A DNA stretch of 64,000 nt, taken from the NCBI GenBank assembly GCA_038225855.1, contig JBBRQU010000011.1, positions 1 through 64,000 of the forward strand, in the 5' to 3' direction. A program made the translations under genes and the position numbers. The DNA is from CAHJXF01 sp038225855. GTDB taxonomy: Bacteria; Pseudomonadota; Gammaproteobacteria; Burkholderiales; Burkholderiaceae_D. Positions 43,259-52,223 of the stretch are shown here, piece by piece (positions within the stretch are counted from its first letter, which is position 1; the number at the start of each line of letters is the position of its first letter). The notes under the pieces are model-generated. The model ran no database searches. It was not told the DNA's origin and saw only the letters and a list, made by a program, of their open reading frames with translations.

Positions 43259-44434
43259 TCAGAATTTGTAGAGGAATTCCAATCCCGCCGAGCGCTGCGT
43301 GTCGGACTTGGCGCCATTGGATTTCAGGAACACGAAGTGATCGGATCGGTCGCCTCGAAGTTCCGCGCGCAATTCGATGTTCTTGGTCGGCAGGTACGCC
43401 GCGGTGATCGTGGCTTCCTTCCACTTCTGAACGAAGCCCGTGCGATAGCCGTCCTTGTCGTCGAAATATTCTCCGCGCAACGACACGCGCCATTGATCGT
43501 TGAACTGAAAGTTGAGATAGCCCGCGATGCCTTGCCACTTGGCTTGCCCGCCGCTCGCGCTGCCCTTCTCCTGCGTCCCGTAGTCGTAGTTCGCGACGAG
43601 GGTGAGCTGCTCGGTGATCTTGTAGCTGCCGACCAGATCGATGAGATTGCGCGTGCCTTGCGCGTCGCTCTTCGGATAGTTCGTCACGCGCTCCTTGCCA
43701 CTGTAGAAGGAGCCCGTCAGGCTGAGCGGCTCGACCGGAGTCCAGACCGCGCCGAGCTCGAGGGTCTTGCCGCCATTGGGGTCCTTGAACGCGTCCCAGC
43801 CTTGATTGACGCCGCCGAGCACCGTCAACTGATCGTTGAGCTTGTAGGTCGCACGCACGCCGGTATGCGTGAACGGGATCGCGTAGCCGAACAGAATGGA
43901 GCGCGAGAAATTCGTGTCGCCATCGCTCTTGATGACTTCGGCGCCCGCATTGGTGACGAATTTTCCGGCGATGATCGAGAAGGGCGCCGCTCCGAAATGC
44001 ACATAGGCCTGGGTCGCGTCGAAACGCTTCTTGACCCCCGCTGCCGGGCCTCTGGCCCTGTCGATGGTTCCGTAGGCGGCGATGGTATCGGCGTCCTTGC
44101 CGATCGTGACGTCGACGAGACCGCCGAAGCCATCGTCGGGAAGTTTCGCGAGTTGCAGATCGATGGCCTGCAAGGTGAGCTTGTTGCCCTCGAAGTCGAA
44201 CACGCGACTATTGACCCCGCTGCCGAACTTGCCCGTGCCCAACAGTCGGGTGTAGCCCACATCGATGTGGCCGGTCAGGTCGAACCCGCCGATCGAGAAA
44301 ATCGCCGGGGGCGGTGCAGGCGGTTCGACCTTGGGATTATCGGCAGTCGCGGTTTGCGCGAAGGCCGTCGTCATTACGGATGCTGTGGCCATCAACAGAA
44401 CACCGGCGCTGCCAGCGATCACTTTGTTTTTCAT
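43259..44434 (-). CDS. outer-membrane porin-like beta-barrel protein
   Basis: A 391-residue outer-membrane protein: signal peptide (about 1-26, ending AFAQ), a Pro-rich stretch (VEPPAPPPA) and then alternating beta strands up to the terminal Phe (SAGLEFLYKF). It resembles the putative OmpL/Bbp2-like porins often found upstream of glnK-amt in betaproteobacteria. Blocks such as VDVTIGKDADTIAAYG and GAAPFSIIAGKFVTNAGAE are family-typical. Position in a sigma54-driven operon with PII and Amt suggests uptake of ammonium or another nitrogen source across the outer membrane. Confidence 0.82.
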   Translation of the reverse strand: MKNKVIAGSAGVLLMATASVMTTAFAQTATADNPKVEPPAPPPAIFSIGGFDLTGHIDVGYTRLLGTGKFGSGVNSRVFDFEGNKLTLQAIDLQLAKLPDDGFGGLVDVTIGKDADTIAAYGTIDRARGPAAGVKKRFDATQAYVHFGAAPFSIIAGKFVTNAGAEVIKSDGDTNFSRSILFGYAIPFTHTGVRATYKLNDQLTVLGGVNQGWDAFKDPNGGKTLELGAVWTPVEPLSLTGSFYSGKERVTNYPKSDAQGTRNLIDLVGSYKITEQLTLVANYDYGTQEKGSASGGQAKWQGIAGYLNFQFNDQWRVSLRGEYFDDKDGYRTGFVQKWKEATITAAYLPTKNIELRAELRGDRSDHFVFLKSNGAKSDTQRSAGLEFLYKF

Positions 44435-44473
44435 GCGTGAAAAGCTCCGCGAGAGGATCGAACTTCATGCATC

Positions 44474-44488
44474 GCAAGACGTGTGCCA
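44474..44488 (-). promoter_or_regulatory. sigma54 promoter of porin-glnK-amt
   Basis: TGGCAC-ACGTC-TTGC on the minus strand matches the -24/-12 consensus TGGCAC-N5-TTGC, with the invariant GG and GC ten bases apart. It ends 40 bases before the porin ATG. Confidence 0.85.
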
Positions 44489-44528
44489 TGCGATGCAACG
44501 CGGGCTGTCCGGCACAGGAACGGCCGAT

Positions 44529-44550
44529 TGCGATGCCTCGATGCATCGCA
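44529..44550. promoter_or_regulatory. inverted repeat upstream of the sigma54 promoter
   Basis: TGCGATGC-CTCGAT-GCATCGCA is a perfect eight-base inverted repeat about 45 bases upstream of the -24 element. It could be an activator site. It does not fit the NtrC consensus TGCAC-N7-GTGCA in spacing. Confidence 0.4.
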
Positions 44551-44600
44551 CGCACGGTTTCGGTTCGAGGCGTCCACTTTGGGGCGCGCCGTGCGGCTCT

Positions 44601-46220
44601 TCAGTGCGCGCCTGCGGCCGCTTCGCTCGCGGCCCCGCTTTTCACCGGTCGCGCAAGCCAGACGACAGCGATCAACCCGACGAACAGCAACGACGACGCG
44701 TAGAAGATGTCGTTGGCCGACAGCATGTAGGCCTGCACGTCGATGGTTCGATTGATCGCGGCCAGCGCCTGATCCATCGACAGGCCGTTGGCCTGCAAGC
44801 CCTGGATGTATTGAGTCGCGGCCGGGCTGCCGTTGTTGATCGCCTCGGTCAGTCGTGCGTGATGCAGGACCGCGCGGTCCTCCCACAAAGTGGTCGCGAT
44901 CGACGTCCCGAATGCGCCCGCGGTGATGCGCGCGAAGTTCGAAAGCCCCGAAGCCGCGGGGATGCGATCGGGCGTCAGGCCCGACAGCGTCAACGTGACG
45001 AGAGGGATGAAGAAGAACGCCACCGCCGCGCCCTGGATGATGATCGGCCGCACGAGATAGCCGAAGTCCGCCTGCGTGTTGTAGAAGGTCCGCATGAACA
45101 ACGCGAGTCCGAAGACGAGAAAGGCGATCGTCGCGAAGATGCGTGGATCGACCTTGCCGATGGTCTTGCCGATCAATGGCGACAGCAGGATCGCCAACAG
45201 CCCTACCGGTGCGACCAGCAGGCCAGCCTCGGTCGCGGTATAGCCCATGTACTGTTGCAGCCACAGCGGCATCAACACCACATTGCCGAAGAACACGCCG
45301 TAGCCGAGCGCGAGCGTCAAGGTGCCGGTCCAGAAGTTGCGCCGCTGGAAGAGCCGGAGATCGACGACCGGATGATCGTTGTCGACCAGCTCCCACACGA
45401 GGAAGCAGGCGAACGCGATCACCGAAGTCGTTGCAAGCCCGACGATGAACGCCGAGTTGAACCAGTCGAGCTCCTTGCCCTTGTCGAGCATGATCTGCAG
45501 CGACCCGACCCAGATCACCAAGAGGCCGAGGCCCACGCCATCGATCGGCAATTTCTTCGTGGGCGTATCGCGATCCTGAAAGATGATCCACGTCACCCAC
45601 GCGGCGAGCAGACCGACCGGTATGTTGATGTAGAAGATCCATGGCCACGAAATGTTGTCGGTGATCCAGCCGCCCAGCACCGGGCCCATCACCGGCGCGA
45701 CCAGGGTCGTGATCGACCAGATCGCGAGCGCCATGCCGGCCTGCGCTTTCGGATAGCTCGACAACAACAGTGCCTGCGACAAGGGAATCATCGGACCTGC
45801 GACGAAGCCCTGGATGACGCGAAAGAAAATCAGCATCTCGAGCGACGGCGCGAGCCCGCACAGCCACGACGAGACGACGAATAGCAGCACCGACGCGATG
45901 AACAGACGCACGGCGCCAAAGCGCTGCGAGAGCCAGCCGGTCAAAGGCAACGCGATCGCGTTGGCCACCGCGAACGATGTGATGACCCAGGTCGCCTGCG
46001 TCGTCGAGACGCCGAGGTCGCCTGCGATCGACGACAGCGACACGTTGGCGATCGACGTGTCGAGCACGTTCATGAACGTCGCCAGCGCGAGCGAGATCGT
46101 GCCCGCGATCTTGGCGGCGCCGACCAGCGGCGGGTAGTCGCCGGTGGGTCGGGGGCGCGAGGGCGCGGGCCTCGAAGGCAACGCCGGCGCCGCACTTGCG
46201 CCTGAGTTCGCAGTGCTCAT
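44601..46220 (-). CDS. EmrB/QacA-family drug efflux permease (DHA2)
   Basis: A 539-residue inner-membrane permease with fourteen predicted helices. A Pro/Ser/Ala-rich N-tail precedes the first helix; then VLDTSIANVSLSSIAGDLGVS and WVITSFAVANAIALPLTGWLSQRFG, motif A/D1-like, and the antiporter motif C near GPVLGGWITDNISWPWIFYINIP are evident. It pumps drugs out with protons through a MFP-OMF channel. The EmrA-like gene is upstream with a 134-base gap filled by a repeat doublet. Confidence 0.93.
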   Translation of the reverse strand: MSTANSGASAAPALPSRPAPSRPRPTGDYPPLVGAAKIAGTISLALATFMNVLDTSIANVSLSSIAGDLGVSTTQATWVITSFAVANAIALPLTGWLSQRFGAVRLFIASVLLFVVSSWLCGLAPSLEMLIFFRVIQGFVAGPMIPLSQALLLSSYPKAQAGMALAIWSITTLVAPVMGPVLGGWITDNISWPWIFYINIPVGLLAAWVTWIIFQDRDTPTKKLPIDGVGLGLLVIWVGSLQIMLDKGKELDWFNSAFIVGLATTSVIAFACFLVWELVDNDHPVVDLRLFQRRNFWTGTLTLALGYGVFFGNVVLMPLWLQQYMGYTATEAGLLVAPVGLLAILLSPLIGKTIGKVDPRIFATIAFLVFGLALFMRTFYNTQADFGYLVRPIIIQGAAVAFFFIPLVTLTLSGLTPDRIPAASGLSNFARITAGAFGTSIATTLWEDRAVLHHARLTEAINNGSPAATQYIQGLQANGLSMDQALAAINRTIDVQAYMLSANDIFYASSLLFVGLIAVVWLARPVKSGAASEAAAGAH

Positions 46221-46255
46221 CGTCTGTTATGCAGTGATGGGGGCGATCAACATCC

Positions 46256-46341
46256 GTCGTCCCGGCGCAGGCCGGGATCCAAGTTTCGGCGCACGCGCGA
46301 CGAAGCGGCAACTTGGGCCCCGGCCTTCGCCGGGGAGACCG
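46256..46341. repeat. REP-like inverted doublet, type A (second copy)
   Basis: GTCCCGGCGCAGGCCGGGATCC and, inverted, CTTGGGCCCCGGCCTTCGCC-type units face each other, as at 3421-3511. It fills the gap between the EmrA-like and EmrB-like genes, which in relatives are close together. Confidence 0.8.
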
Positions 46342-46354
46342 GTCTGCCGGGATC

Positions 46355-47698
46355 TCACTGACGCACCAAAGTCTTTGCGACCGTTGCGCCGTGCGCCGCA
46401 GCCGCGACGTTTCCGCCGCTCGCAGCCTGCCCGCCCAGATTGGCCGCGATGACGCGCGCGATCAAGTCGTCGGCCGCATGCGTGTCGGGCGCAAACGCCT
46501 GCGTTTGATAGGAGGGCGCGCCGCGAGACGCGAGACGCTGCGTACTCGCGAGCTGCTCGCCGCTCTGATCGGAGGTGTCGACTTGCGCGACCACCGACAG
46601 GCCCACGCGCAGCGGATGATCAGCAAGCTGCTTCGCATCGAGCGCGATACGAACCGGCACGCGCTGGACCACCTTGATCCAGTTGCCGGTTGCATTCTGC
46701 GCAGGCAGCAACGAGAACGCACTGCCGGTTCCCGCGGAGAGGCCCACGATCTTGCCGCTGTACTCGACCTTGCCGCCATAGAGATCGGCCTCGAGCGTGA
46801 CCGGCTGTCCGATACGCATCCTGCGCAATTGCACTTCCTTGAAGTTCGCATCGACCCAGAGCTGATCGAGCGCGACGATCGCCATCAGCGGTGTTCCCGG
46901 CGAGACGCGTTGCCCGAGCTGCACCGAGCGCTTGGCGACCTGTCCGGACACCGGTGAAGGCAGCGTGCCGCGCTCGAGCGCGAGATAGGCCTCGCGAACT
47001 TTCGCCGCCGCCCGCATCACGCTCGGGTGCCGGGCGACGCTGGTGCCTTCGGTCAATGTCTGATTCGACGCGAGCTGTTCCCTGGCGGCGCGAACGCCCG
47101 CATCGGCCGCGGCGAGCGCGCTCCTGGCGCTGTCGAGTTCGGTCTCGACATGCTGGAGTTCTTCTCTCGACACGGCGCCCGAGGCGACCAGCGCGGCGCG
47201 GCGCTTGTAGTCGTCTCGCGCGCGTTCGAGCGCGGCGTTGGCCTTGATGGTGTCGGCCTGGCGTGTGGCGATGTTGGCCGCGAGCGTGCCGTTGTTGGCG
47301 AAGACGTTGCGCACTTCGCGCACCGTCTGCGCGAGTTGCGCCTCGGCCTGATCGAGCGCGACGCGTGCATCGCTGGCATCGAGGACCACGAGCTCCTGGC
47401 CTTGCTTGACGATGTCGGTGTCGTCGGCCTTGATCGCGACGACGGTGCCTGCGACCTGGGGTGTGACCTGCACGACGTTGCCCGCGACGTAGGCATCGTC
47501 GGTCGATTGGTAGTGGCTGCCCACGAGGAACCACCACGCGCCGTAACCGATGCCCACCACCACCGCCACCAGCGCGATCATCAGCAGCATGCGAGTGCGC
47601 CTGGCCCCGTTCTGCGGCTTGCGCTTCGCCGAAGGCGCGGCCGCGCCTGCGTCCGCAGGGGGCGATCGATCGCTATGGTTCGATGGGGTATCGCTCAT
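46355..47698 (-). CDS. EmrA-like membrane fusion protein
   Basis: A 447-residue periplasmic adaptor linking the EmrB-like pump to the outer-membrane channel. A cytoplasmic tail is followed by one membrane helix (about 36-56), then a lipoyl half (VQVTPQVAGTVVAIKADDTDIVKQG), a long coiled-coil hairpin (about 110-240), the second lipoyl half (SPVSGQVAKRSVQLGQRVSPG) and a beta-barrel domain with WVDANFKEVQLRRMRIGQPV. The C-terminal tail (Ala/Gly-rich) is extra. Start ATG 47698, after a 55-base gap from the channel gene. Confidence 0.93.
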   Translation of the reverse strand: MSDTPSNHSDRSPPADAGAAAPSAKRKPQNGARRTRMLLMIALVAVVVGIGYGAWWFLVGSHYQSTDDAYVAGNVVQVTPQVAGTVVAIKADDTDIVKQGQELVVLDASDARVALDQAEAQLAQTVREVRNVFANNGTLAANIATRQADTIKANAALERARDDYKRRAALVASGAVSREELQHVETELDSARSALAAADAGVRAAREQLASNQTLTEGTSVARHPSVMRAAAKVREAYLALERGTLPSPVSGQVAKRSVQLGQRVSPGTPLMAIVALDQLWVDANFKEVQLRRMRIGQPVTLEADLYGGKVEYSGKIVGLSAGTGSAFSLLPAQNATGNWIKVVQRVPVRIALDAKQLADHPLRVGLSVVAQVDTSDQSGEQLASTQRLASRGAPSYQTQAFAPDTHAADDLIARVIAANLGGQAASGGNVAAAAHGATVAKTLVRQ

Positions 47699-47753
47699 GA
47701 AATGTTCCTTGATTAAATCGGCGGCGCCCAGGCGCACGCCCGCGTCGCACGGT

Positions 47754-49445
47754 TCAGCGCGCCGCGAGCGGAGGCGGCCCGGCGCCGTCGGAGGCGTTGC
47801 CGCGTACCTCGTCGTAAGCCGCGCTGCGATAACCGCCGCCTAGCGCGCGCGCGAGCGCGACGTCGAGTTCGAGGATGCGTGCGTGCAATTCGGCGTCGGC
47901 GCGCTGCTGCTGCAGCACCGAGGTCTGTGCATTGAGCACCGTGAGATAGGTCGACAGGCCGGCCTTGTAGCGCACCACTGCGACGTCATAGGCCTCTTCG
48001 GTCTTGACGCGCGCGAGCTCCTGATCGGCAAGCTGGGCGTCGACTGCTTGCAGCGACACGACCTGATCGGCCACGTCCCGGACCGCATCGACCAGCGTCG
48101 CGTTGTATTGCTCGACGGCTGCGTCGTACTCGGCGTTCCTGCCGGCGAGATTCGCGCGCAGCCGCCCGCCTTCGAAGATCGGCAAGCTCACTGCCGGGCC
48201 GGCCGAAAAATTGCGACTCGAGGTATCGAGAAAGTGCGACGCGCCCAATGCGAGCAGCCCCGCCGACGCAACCAGGTTGATGTTCGGATAGAACTGCGCC
48301 CTCGCCGCATCGATCTGACCGCGCGCGGCCTCGACTCTCCAGCGCGCCGCCGCGAGGTCGGGGCGACGGCCGATCAGTTCGGCCGGCAGCGACGCCGGCA
48401 AGACGATCGCGCTGCTGCCTTTTCCCGCCGGCGTCCCGATGTCGCGCCCACGGTCCGGACCCTTGCCGAGCAAGGCTGCAAGCTGGTTGCGGACCAGGCC
48501 GATCGATTCGTCGATCTGCGCGAGATCGACGCGCGAGGTAGGCAGCGCGGCCTCGGCCTGACGCAACTCCGCATTGGTGTCGAGTCCCGCATCGAAGCGC
48601 TGCCTGGCGAGCGACAACACGTTCTCGCGCTGACGGATCGCCGAGAGCGTCACGTCGCGCAGGCTCGCCAGACGCTGCAACTGAAACCAGGTCCGCGCGA
48701 TCGACGTCGTGATCGCCAGACGCGCTGCCTGTGCATCGGCCTGGGCGACGTGGACCTGCGAGCGAGCCGTTGCGATCGCGGCGCGGTTGCGACCCCAGAA
48801 GTCGAGCTCGAAGCGCAGATCGACGGTCGCCTGATTGAGCGTACGCGTCGAGCCGCCCAGCGGCGGCGGATAGATGTAGTGCTCGGAGAAGCGCTCGCGC
48901 ATCGAACTGGCGTTCAAGTCGAGACTCGGCAGGTCGCGCGACTCGGCGCCGCGAGCTGCGGCGTGAGCGCTACGCAGACGCGCCTGCGCGAGTCGAAGAT
49001 TGATCGCACCGCTTTCGTTCAGCGCTTCATCGATCAGCGCGTTCAGTTGCGGATCGTTGAATTGCTTCCACCACAGGTCCGCGGGCCACGCGTCATCCGT
49101 CGCTCGGGTCGCCGTGGCAGCGGCCAGCGTCTTCGAGGTTTCAAGCTGCGCGCCGTCGACGATTTCGGCGCGCACGCGGGATCCATCGTGCGCGTCGTCG
49201 AAGCTCGCGCAGCCGCCCAGCAGCATCGCGGTCGCAATCGCCATCCACACCACGACGCTTTGCAGGAGCGCCCAGACCGCGAGCTCCACCCGCAACAGCG
49301 GCAACAAGGGGCGCACGCCGGAATGTACGTAACCCCGCACGCCACGCGCGCCCGCGCGCAAAGCCTCACGCGGATGCGCATGGATCAAGCAATGCATCAT
49401 GTCCATGCTCCTCATTCCGATGAGATCGAAGAGCGCCATCAACAT
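47754..49445 (-). CDS. outer-membrane efflux channel lipoprotein (OprM/NodT type)
   Basis: A 563-residue channel with a lipobox LLGGCAS (Cys near residue 79). Two OEP repeats follow, with WWKQFNDPQLNALIDEAL and DLRFELDFWGRNRAA in the first half and RPDLAAARWRVEAARGQIDAARAQFYPN and FEGGRLRANLAGRNAEYDAAVEQY in the second. The chosen ATG overlaps the marR stop but leaves about 78 residues before the Cys, too long for a signal peptide; a GTG start at GVRPLLPLLRVELAVW would leave a 35-residue signal. It is the second gene of a marR-channel-emrA-emrB operon. Confidence 0.88.
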   Translation of the reverse strand: MLMALFDLIGMRSMDMMHCLIHAHPREALRAGARGVRGYVHSGVRPLLPLLRVELAVWALLQSVVVWMAIATAMLLGGCASFDDAHDGSRVRAEIVDGAQLETSKTLAAATATRATDDAWPADLWWKQFNDPQLNALIDEALNESGAINLRLAQARLRSAHAAARGAESRDLPSLDLNASSMRERFSEHYIYPPPLGGSTRTLNQATVDLRFELDFWGRNRAAIATARSQVHVAQADAQAARLAITTSIARTWFQLQRLASLRDVTLSAIRQRENVLSLARQRFDAGLDTNAELRQAEAALPTSRVDLAQIDESIGLVRNQLAALLGKGPDRGRDIGTPAGKGSSAIVLPASLPAELIGRRPDLAAARWRVEAARGQIDAARAQFYPNINLVASAGLLALGASHFLDTSSRNFSAGPAVSLPIFEGGRLRANLAGRNAEYDAAVEQYNATLVDAVRDVADQVVSLQAVDAQLADQELARVKTEEAYDVAVVRYKAGLSTYLTVLNAQTSVLQQQRADAELHARILELDVALARALGGGYRSAAYDEVRGNASDGAGPPPLAAR

Positions 49446-49918
49446 GTCGGTCCTCGATTGGCGATCATGCGGCGCAGGAAACCCTTGAACACTTCCAGCT
49501 CGTCGACCGAAAAACCTTCGAGATGCCGGTTGAGCACCTTGACGATCGCCGCGACCAGGCGCTCGGCCATGCGCTTGCCGCTCGCGGTCAATTCGAGTTG
49601 CACGCGACGTCGATCGTCGGTGCTGCGCGTGCGGCTGATCAGGTCCTTGGCTTCGAGGCGGTCGAGCATGCGCGTCATCGAACCGGTGTCGCATTCCATG
49701 CCGCGCGCGAGCATCGCGGCGGTGTCGCCGCGGTCTTTAAGGATCATCAGCAGCACGCCCCATTGCTCATAGGTCACGTCGTGATCGGCGATCTCGCGTT
49801 CGACCGCGGCGCTCAGCATCGAGCGCACGCGCTTGAGCAGATAGCCGATGCTCTCGTCGATCGCAAAATCGGCGACGCGATAGAGCGGTGCGGGTTTGAC
49901 GGGTTCGCGGGGGGCCAT
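49439..49918 (-). CDS. MarR-family regulator of the efflux operon
   Basis: A 159-residue winged-helix repressor (EmrR/MprA type): YEQWGVLLMILKDRGDTAAMLARGMECDTGSMTRMLDRLEAKDLI (about 51-95) is the DNA-binding part and RSTDDRRRVQLELTASGKRMAE the wing. Ligand binding normally releases DNA. The gene is first in the operon and its upstream gap holds three palindromic copies, so autorepression is expected. The C-terminus ends CysTer, overlapped by the next start. Confidence 0.93.
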   Translation of the reverse strand: MAPREPVKPAPLYRVADFAIDESIGYLLKRVRSMLSAAVEREIADHDVTYEQWGVLLMILKDRGDTAAMLARGMECDTGSMTRMLDRLEAKDLISRTRSTDDRRRVQLELTASGKRMAERLVAAIVKVLNRHLEGFSVDELEVFKGFLRRMIANRGPTC

Positions 49919-49953
49919 GAAAATTTTCTGGATAGGGGATTGCCGGGCGGTTG

Positions 49954-50001
49954 CTGCCTAGGCAGTAATATACGCTGCCTAGGCAGCAACTGCCTATACA
50001 G
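49954..50001. promoter_or_regulatory. three tandem MarR-type operators
   Basis: CTGCCTAGGCAG at 49954-49965 and 49975-49986 are identical 12-base palindromes, 21 bases centre to centre (two helical turns). CTGCCTATACAG at 49990-50001 is a third copy with two changes. The second extends to TTGC-like flanks (GCTGCCTAGGCAGC). All lie between marR and the divergent FMN-reductase gene. Confidence 0.85.
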
Positions 50002-50089
50002 AATATTTCTGGTTGCCATACCGGAAGGCGTATAACGTCGGCGCGAAAGCCGTTTGCCGGTCAGGTCACCTCAACCAGAAAGGAAAACC

Positions 50090-50659
50090 ATGAGCGCCTC
50101 CTATCGAATCGCCGTACTCGTCGGCAGCCTCCGCAAGGGCTCGTACAACCGCAAGGCAGCGATGGCGATGAAGACTCTCGCCCCGCCCGAACTCGCGCTC
50201 GAGATCGTCGAGATCGGCGACCTGCCGCTCTACAGCGAGGATCTGGAAGGCGAAGGCAAGACGGCGCCCGAGGCGTGGACGCGCTTTCGCGAAGCGGTGC
50301 GCGGCAGTGACGGCGTGCTGTTCTTCACGCCCGAGTACAACCGCAGCGTGCCGGGTGGTCTCAAGAACGCGATCGACGTCGGCTCGCGACCCTATGGCAA
50401 GAGCGCCTGGTCCGGAAAACCCGGCGGCGTCGTCAGCGTGTCGCCGAGTGCCATCGGCGGCTTCGGCGCGAACCACGCGCTGCGCCAGTCGATGGTGTTT
50501 CTCGACGTGCCGATGATGCAGCAGCCCGAGGCTTACGTGGGCGGCGCCGCGAAGCTGTTCCCCGACAGCGGCGAACTCGAGAGCGACGACACGAAGAAAT
50601 TCTTCACCGGCATCATCACGGCGTACGCGGCGTGGGTGGCGAAGTTTGCGAAGAAGTGA
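50090..50659 (+). CDS. NADPH-dependent FMN reductase
   Basis: A 189-residue flavodoxin-like enzyme that reduces flavins or quinones with NADPH. The N-terminal phosphate loop is VLVGSLRKGSYNRKAA (about 9-24); FFTPEYNRSVPGGLKNAID is the conserved flavin/substrate segment, and KPGGVVSVSPSAIGGFGANHALRQ follows. AAAGGAAAA precedes the ATG. It is divergent from marR and shares the gap containing the operators, so it may belong to the same regulon. Confidence 0.92.
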   Translation: MSASYRIAVLVGSLRKGSYNRKAAMAMKTLAPPELALEIVEIGDLPLYSEDLEGEGKTAPEAWTRFREAVRGSDGVLFFTPEYNRSVPGGLKNAIDVGSRPYGKSAWSGKPGGVVSVSPSAIGGFGANHALRQSMVFLDVPMMQQPEAYVGGAAKLFPDSGELESDDTKKFFTGIITAYAAWVAKFAKK

Positions 50660-50687
50660 AGCGTTCCAACGCGCCCGTGCCGCGGCC

Positions 50688-51557
50688 TCACCGCTCCCAA
50701 CGCTGCGCCGACAAGAATCGCTCCCCGTCGCTGCGCCCCTGGTCAAACGTCACCTGCATCGCAGGCGGGTCGGTGTAGTCCCAGGCGCTGATCGGGACTT
50801 TCTTCGACGGCTGCACGTAGAGACGGCCTTGATGCGTGAAGCTGTCGGCGCGTCCCGGATAGCGCCGCGTCAACAGGACCAGCGTCGACGGCCCCGCGTC
50901 GAGCGCATCGACCGGCACGTTGTCGACCATGCCGCCGTCGAGCGTGGGTCGGCCGCCGCGATGCTCGATCGGCGTGAACGGCGGCGTGCACGACGACGCG
51001 ATGATCAACGACACCAGGTCGTCGATGTCAGCGCAGTCCGAAAGCAGCGTTACCTCGGAGGCAAAACCGATGCGCCGGCCGAACGTGGGATGCAGCGACT
51101 TCTTCCAGTACTTCTCGATGTTGTAGGCAACGAGGCCGACCGCGACCGCCGAGTAGGGTCCGAGCCCACGCGGCAGGCGCGCGTACTGGATGCGGATCTC
51201 GGGCGCCTCGGCTTTGAGCTTCGCGAAGCGCTCGCCGCCGAGAATGTCGTGGAGCGCGCGACGATAGATGGCCGCGTGTGGGAACACGCGCGCCGCGTGC
51301 GGTTGCAGCGGATCGCGTGCGCGGCGAAACAGGTTGCCCCAGTAGGCGTTGCGGGGATTGCGACTGAGCGCCTCGCGGTAATAGGCCATGGTCCAGTGCG
51401 AGTCGTTGGCGTAGAGCATGCACGCCGTGGCCGCGCCCGCGGAGACGCCCGCGATCACGCGCGGCTTCAGATCGATCGCGGGCGCGACCACGTCCCACCA
51501 GCCCGCCTGCCACCAGCAGCGATTGCCGCCGCCCGCGAAGACCACTTGTTCGAACAT
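50688..51557 (-). CDS. patatin-like phospholipase
   Basis: A 289-residue patatin-fold acyl hydrolase. The oxyanion motif is VVFAGGGNRCWWQAG (about 5-19), the nucleophile Ser lies in VIAGVSAGAATA, and the catalytic Asp in TLDGGMVDNVPVDAL. The motif is GGGNRC where others have GGGxRG. No signal peptide, so cytoplasmic or associated with the inner membrane. ATG 51557 fits the family start. It is monocistronic, between two plus-strand genes. Confidence 0.85.
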   Translation of the reverse strand: MFEQVVFAGGGNRCWWQAGWWDVVAPAIDLKPRVIAGVSAGAATACMLYANDSHWTMAYYREALSRNPRNAYWGNLFRRARDPLQPHAARVFPHAAIYRRALHDILGGERFAKLKAEAPEIRIQYARLPRGLGPYSAVAVGLVAYNIEKYWKKSLHPTFGRRIGFASEVTLLSDCADIDDLVSLIIASSCTPPFTPIEHRGGRPTLDGGMVDNVPVDALDAGPSTLVLLTRRYPGRADSFTHQGRLYVQPSKKVPISAWDYTDPPAMQVTFDQGRSDGERFLSAQRWER

Positions 51558-51659
51558 CGTTGCTTGCCGAAGTTGATGAGGTACAGAGCGCGCGACTACG
51601 CGCACGACTAAACTCGCAGCCGCGGTGCGCGAGGCGCGGAATTCCAATAGACACTAATC

Positions 51660-52223
51660 ATGGACGCTCATTCTCGTTTGCGCGTGCTTGCCTGCGGCGG
51701 CACGTTCGACAAACGCTACGATCCGATCGGCGGCGAACTCGCGTTCACGACGTCGCAGTTGACCGACATCATGAGCCGCGCGCGCGTCACGCTGCCGCAT
51801 GTCGTGGAAACGCTGATGCTGCTCGACAGCCTCGACATGCAGGCCGTAGACCGCGAGCGTGTCCTGGCCGCGTGTTGCGCCGCGCCCGAGGCTTCGCTCG
51901 TGATCGTGCATGGCACCGACACGATGCCCGACACCGCGCGCGTGCTGGGTCCTCATTTCGGCACGCCACCGATCACCATCGGCACACACGATCCCGCCAA
52001 GACCATCGTACTCACCGGCGCGATGGTCCCCTACGCGATCAGCGGCTCGGATGCGCTCTTCAATCTCGGCTTCGCGTGCGCATGCGCCCAGACGCTGGCG
52101 CCCGGCGTCTGGATCGCGATCAACGGTCGCATCTTCGCGTGGGACGCGGTGAAGAAGAACCGCGAGGCCGGCGTGTTCGAGGCGATCGATCGAACTTCCC
52201 ACTTTGAACGGACACCGCCATGA
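51660..52223 (+). CDS. asparaginase-domain protein (N-terminal domain only)
   Basis: A 187-residue protein matching the N-terminal domain of L-asparaginase I/II. The active-site Thr15 is in LACGGTFDKRY and the second catalytic pair in VIVHGTDTMPD (Thr86, Asp87). The usual C-terminal domain (about 150 residues) is absent. Stand-alone versions of this length are known in proteobacteria, but their activity is unclear. Its stop overlaps the ATG of an SDR gene by four bases, so the two are co-translated. Confidence 0.8.
   Translation: MDAHSRLRVLACGGTFDKRYDPIGGELAFTTSQLTDIMSRARVTLPHVVETLMLLDSLDMQAVDRERVLAACCAAPEASLVIVHGTDTMPDTARVLGPHFGTPPITIGTHDPAKTIVLTGAMVPYAISGSDALFNLGFACACAQTLAPGVWIAINGRIFAWDAVKKNREAGVFEAIDRTSHFERTPP

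Noticed and set aside
41297..44440. A 1047-codon open frame on the plus strand across amt, glnK and the porin gene
   Set aside because: It is the antisense shadow of three clear genes in GC-rich DNA, its product is rich in R, H, D, E and Q, and it resembles no protein.
46256..46341. REP doublets as intrinsic terminators
   Set aside because: The hairpins are strong but have no T-run on either strand and occur in a repeated, paired form.
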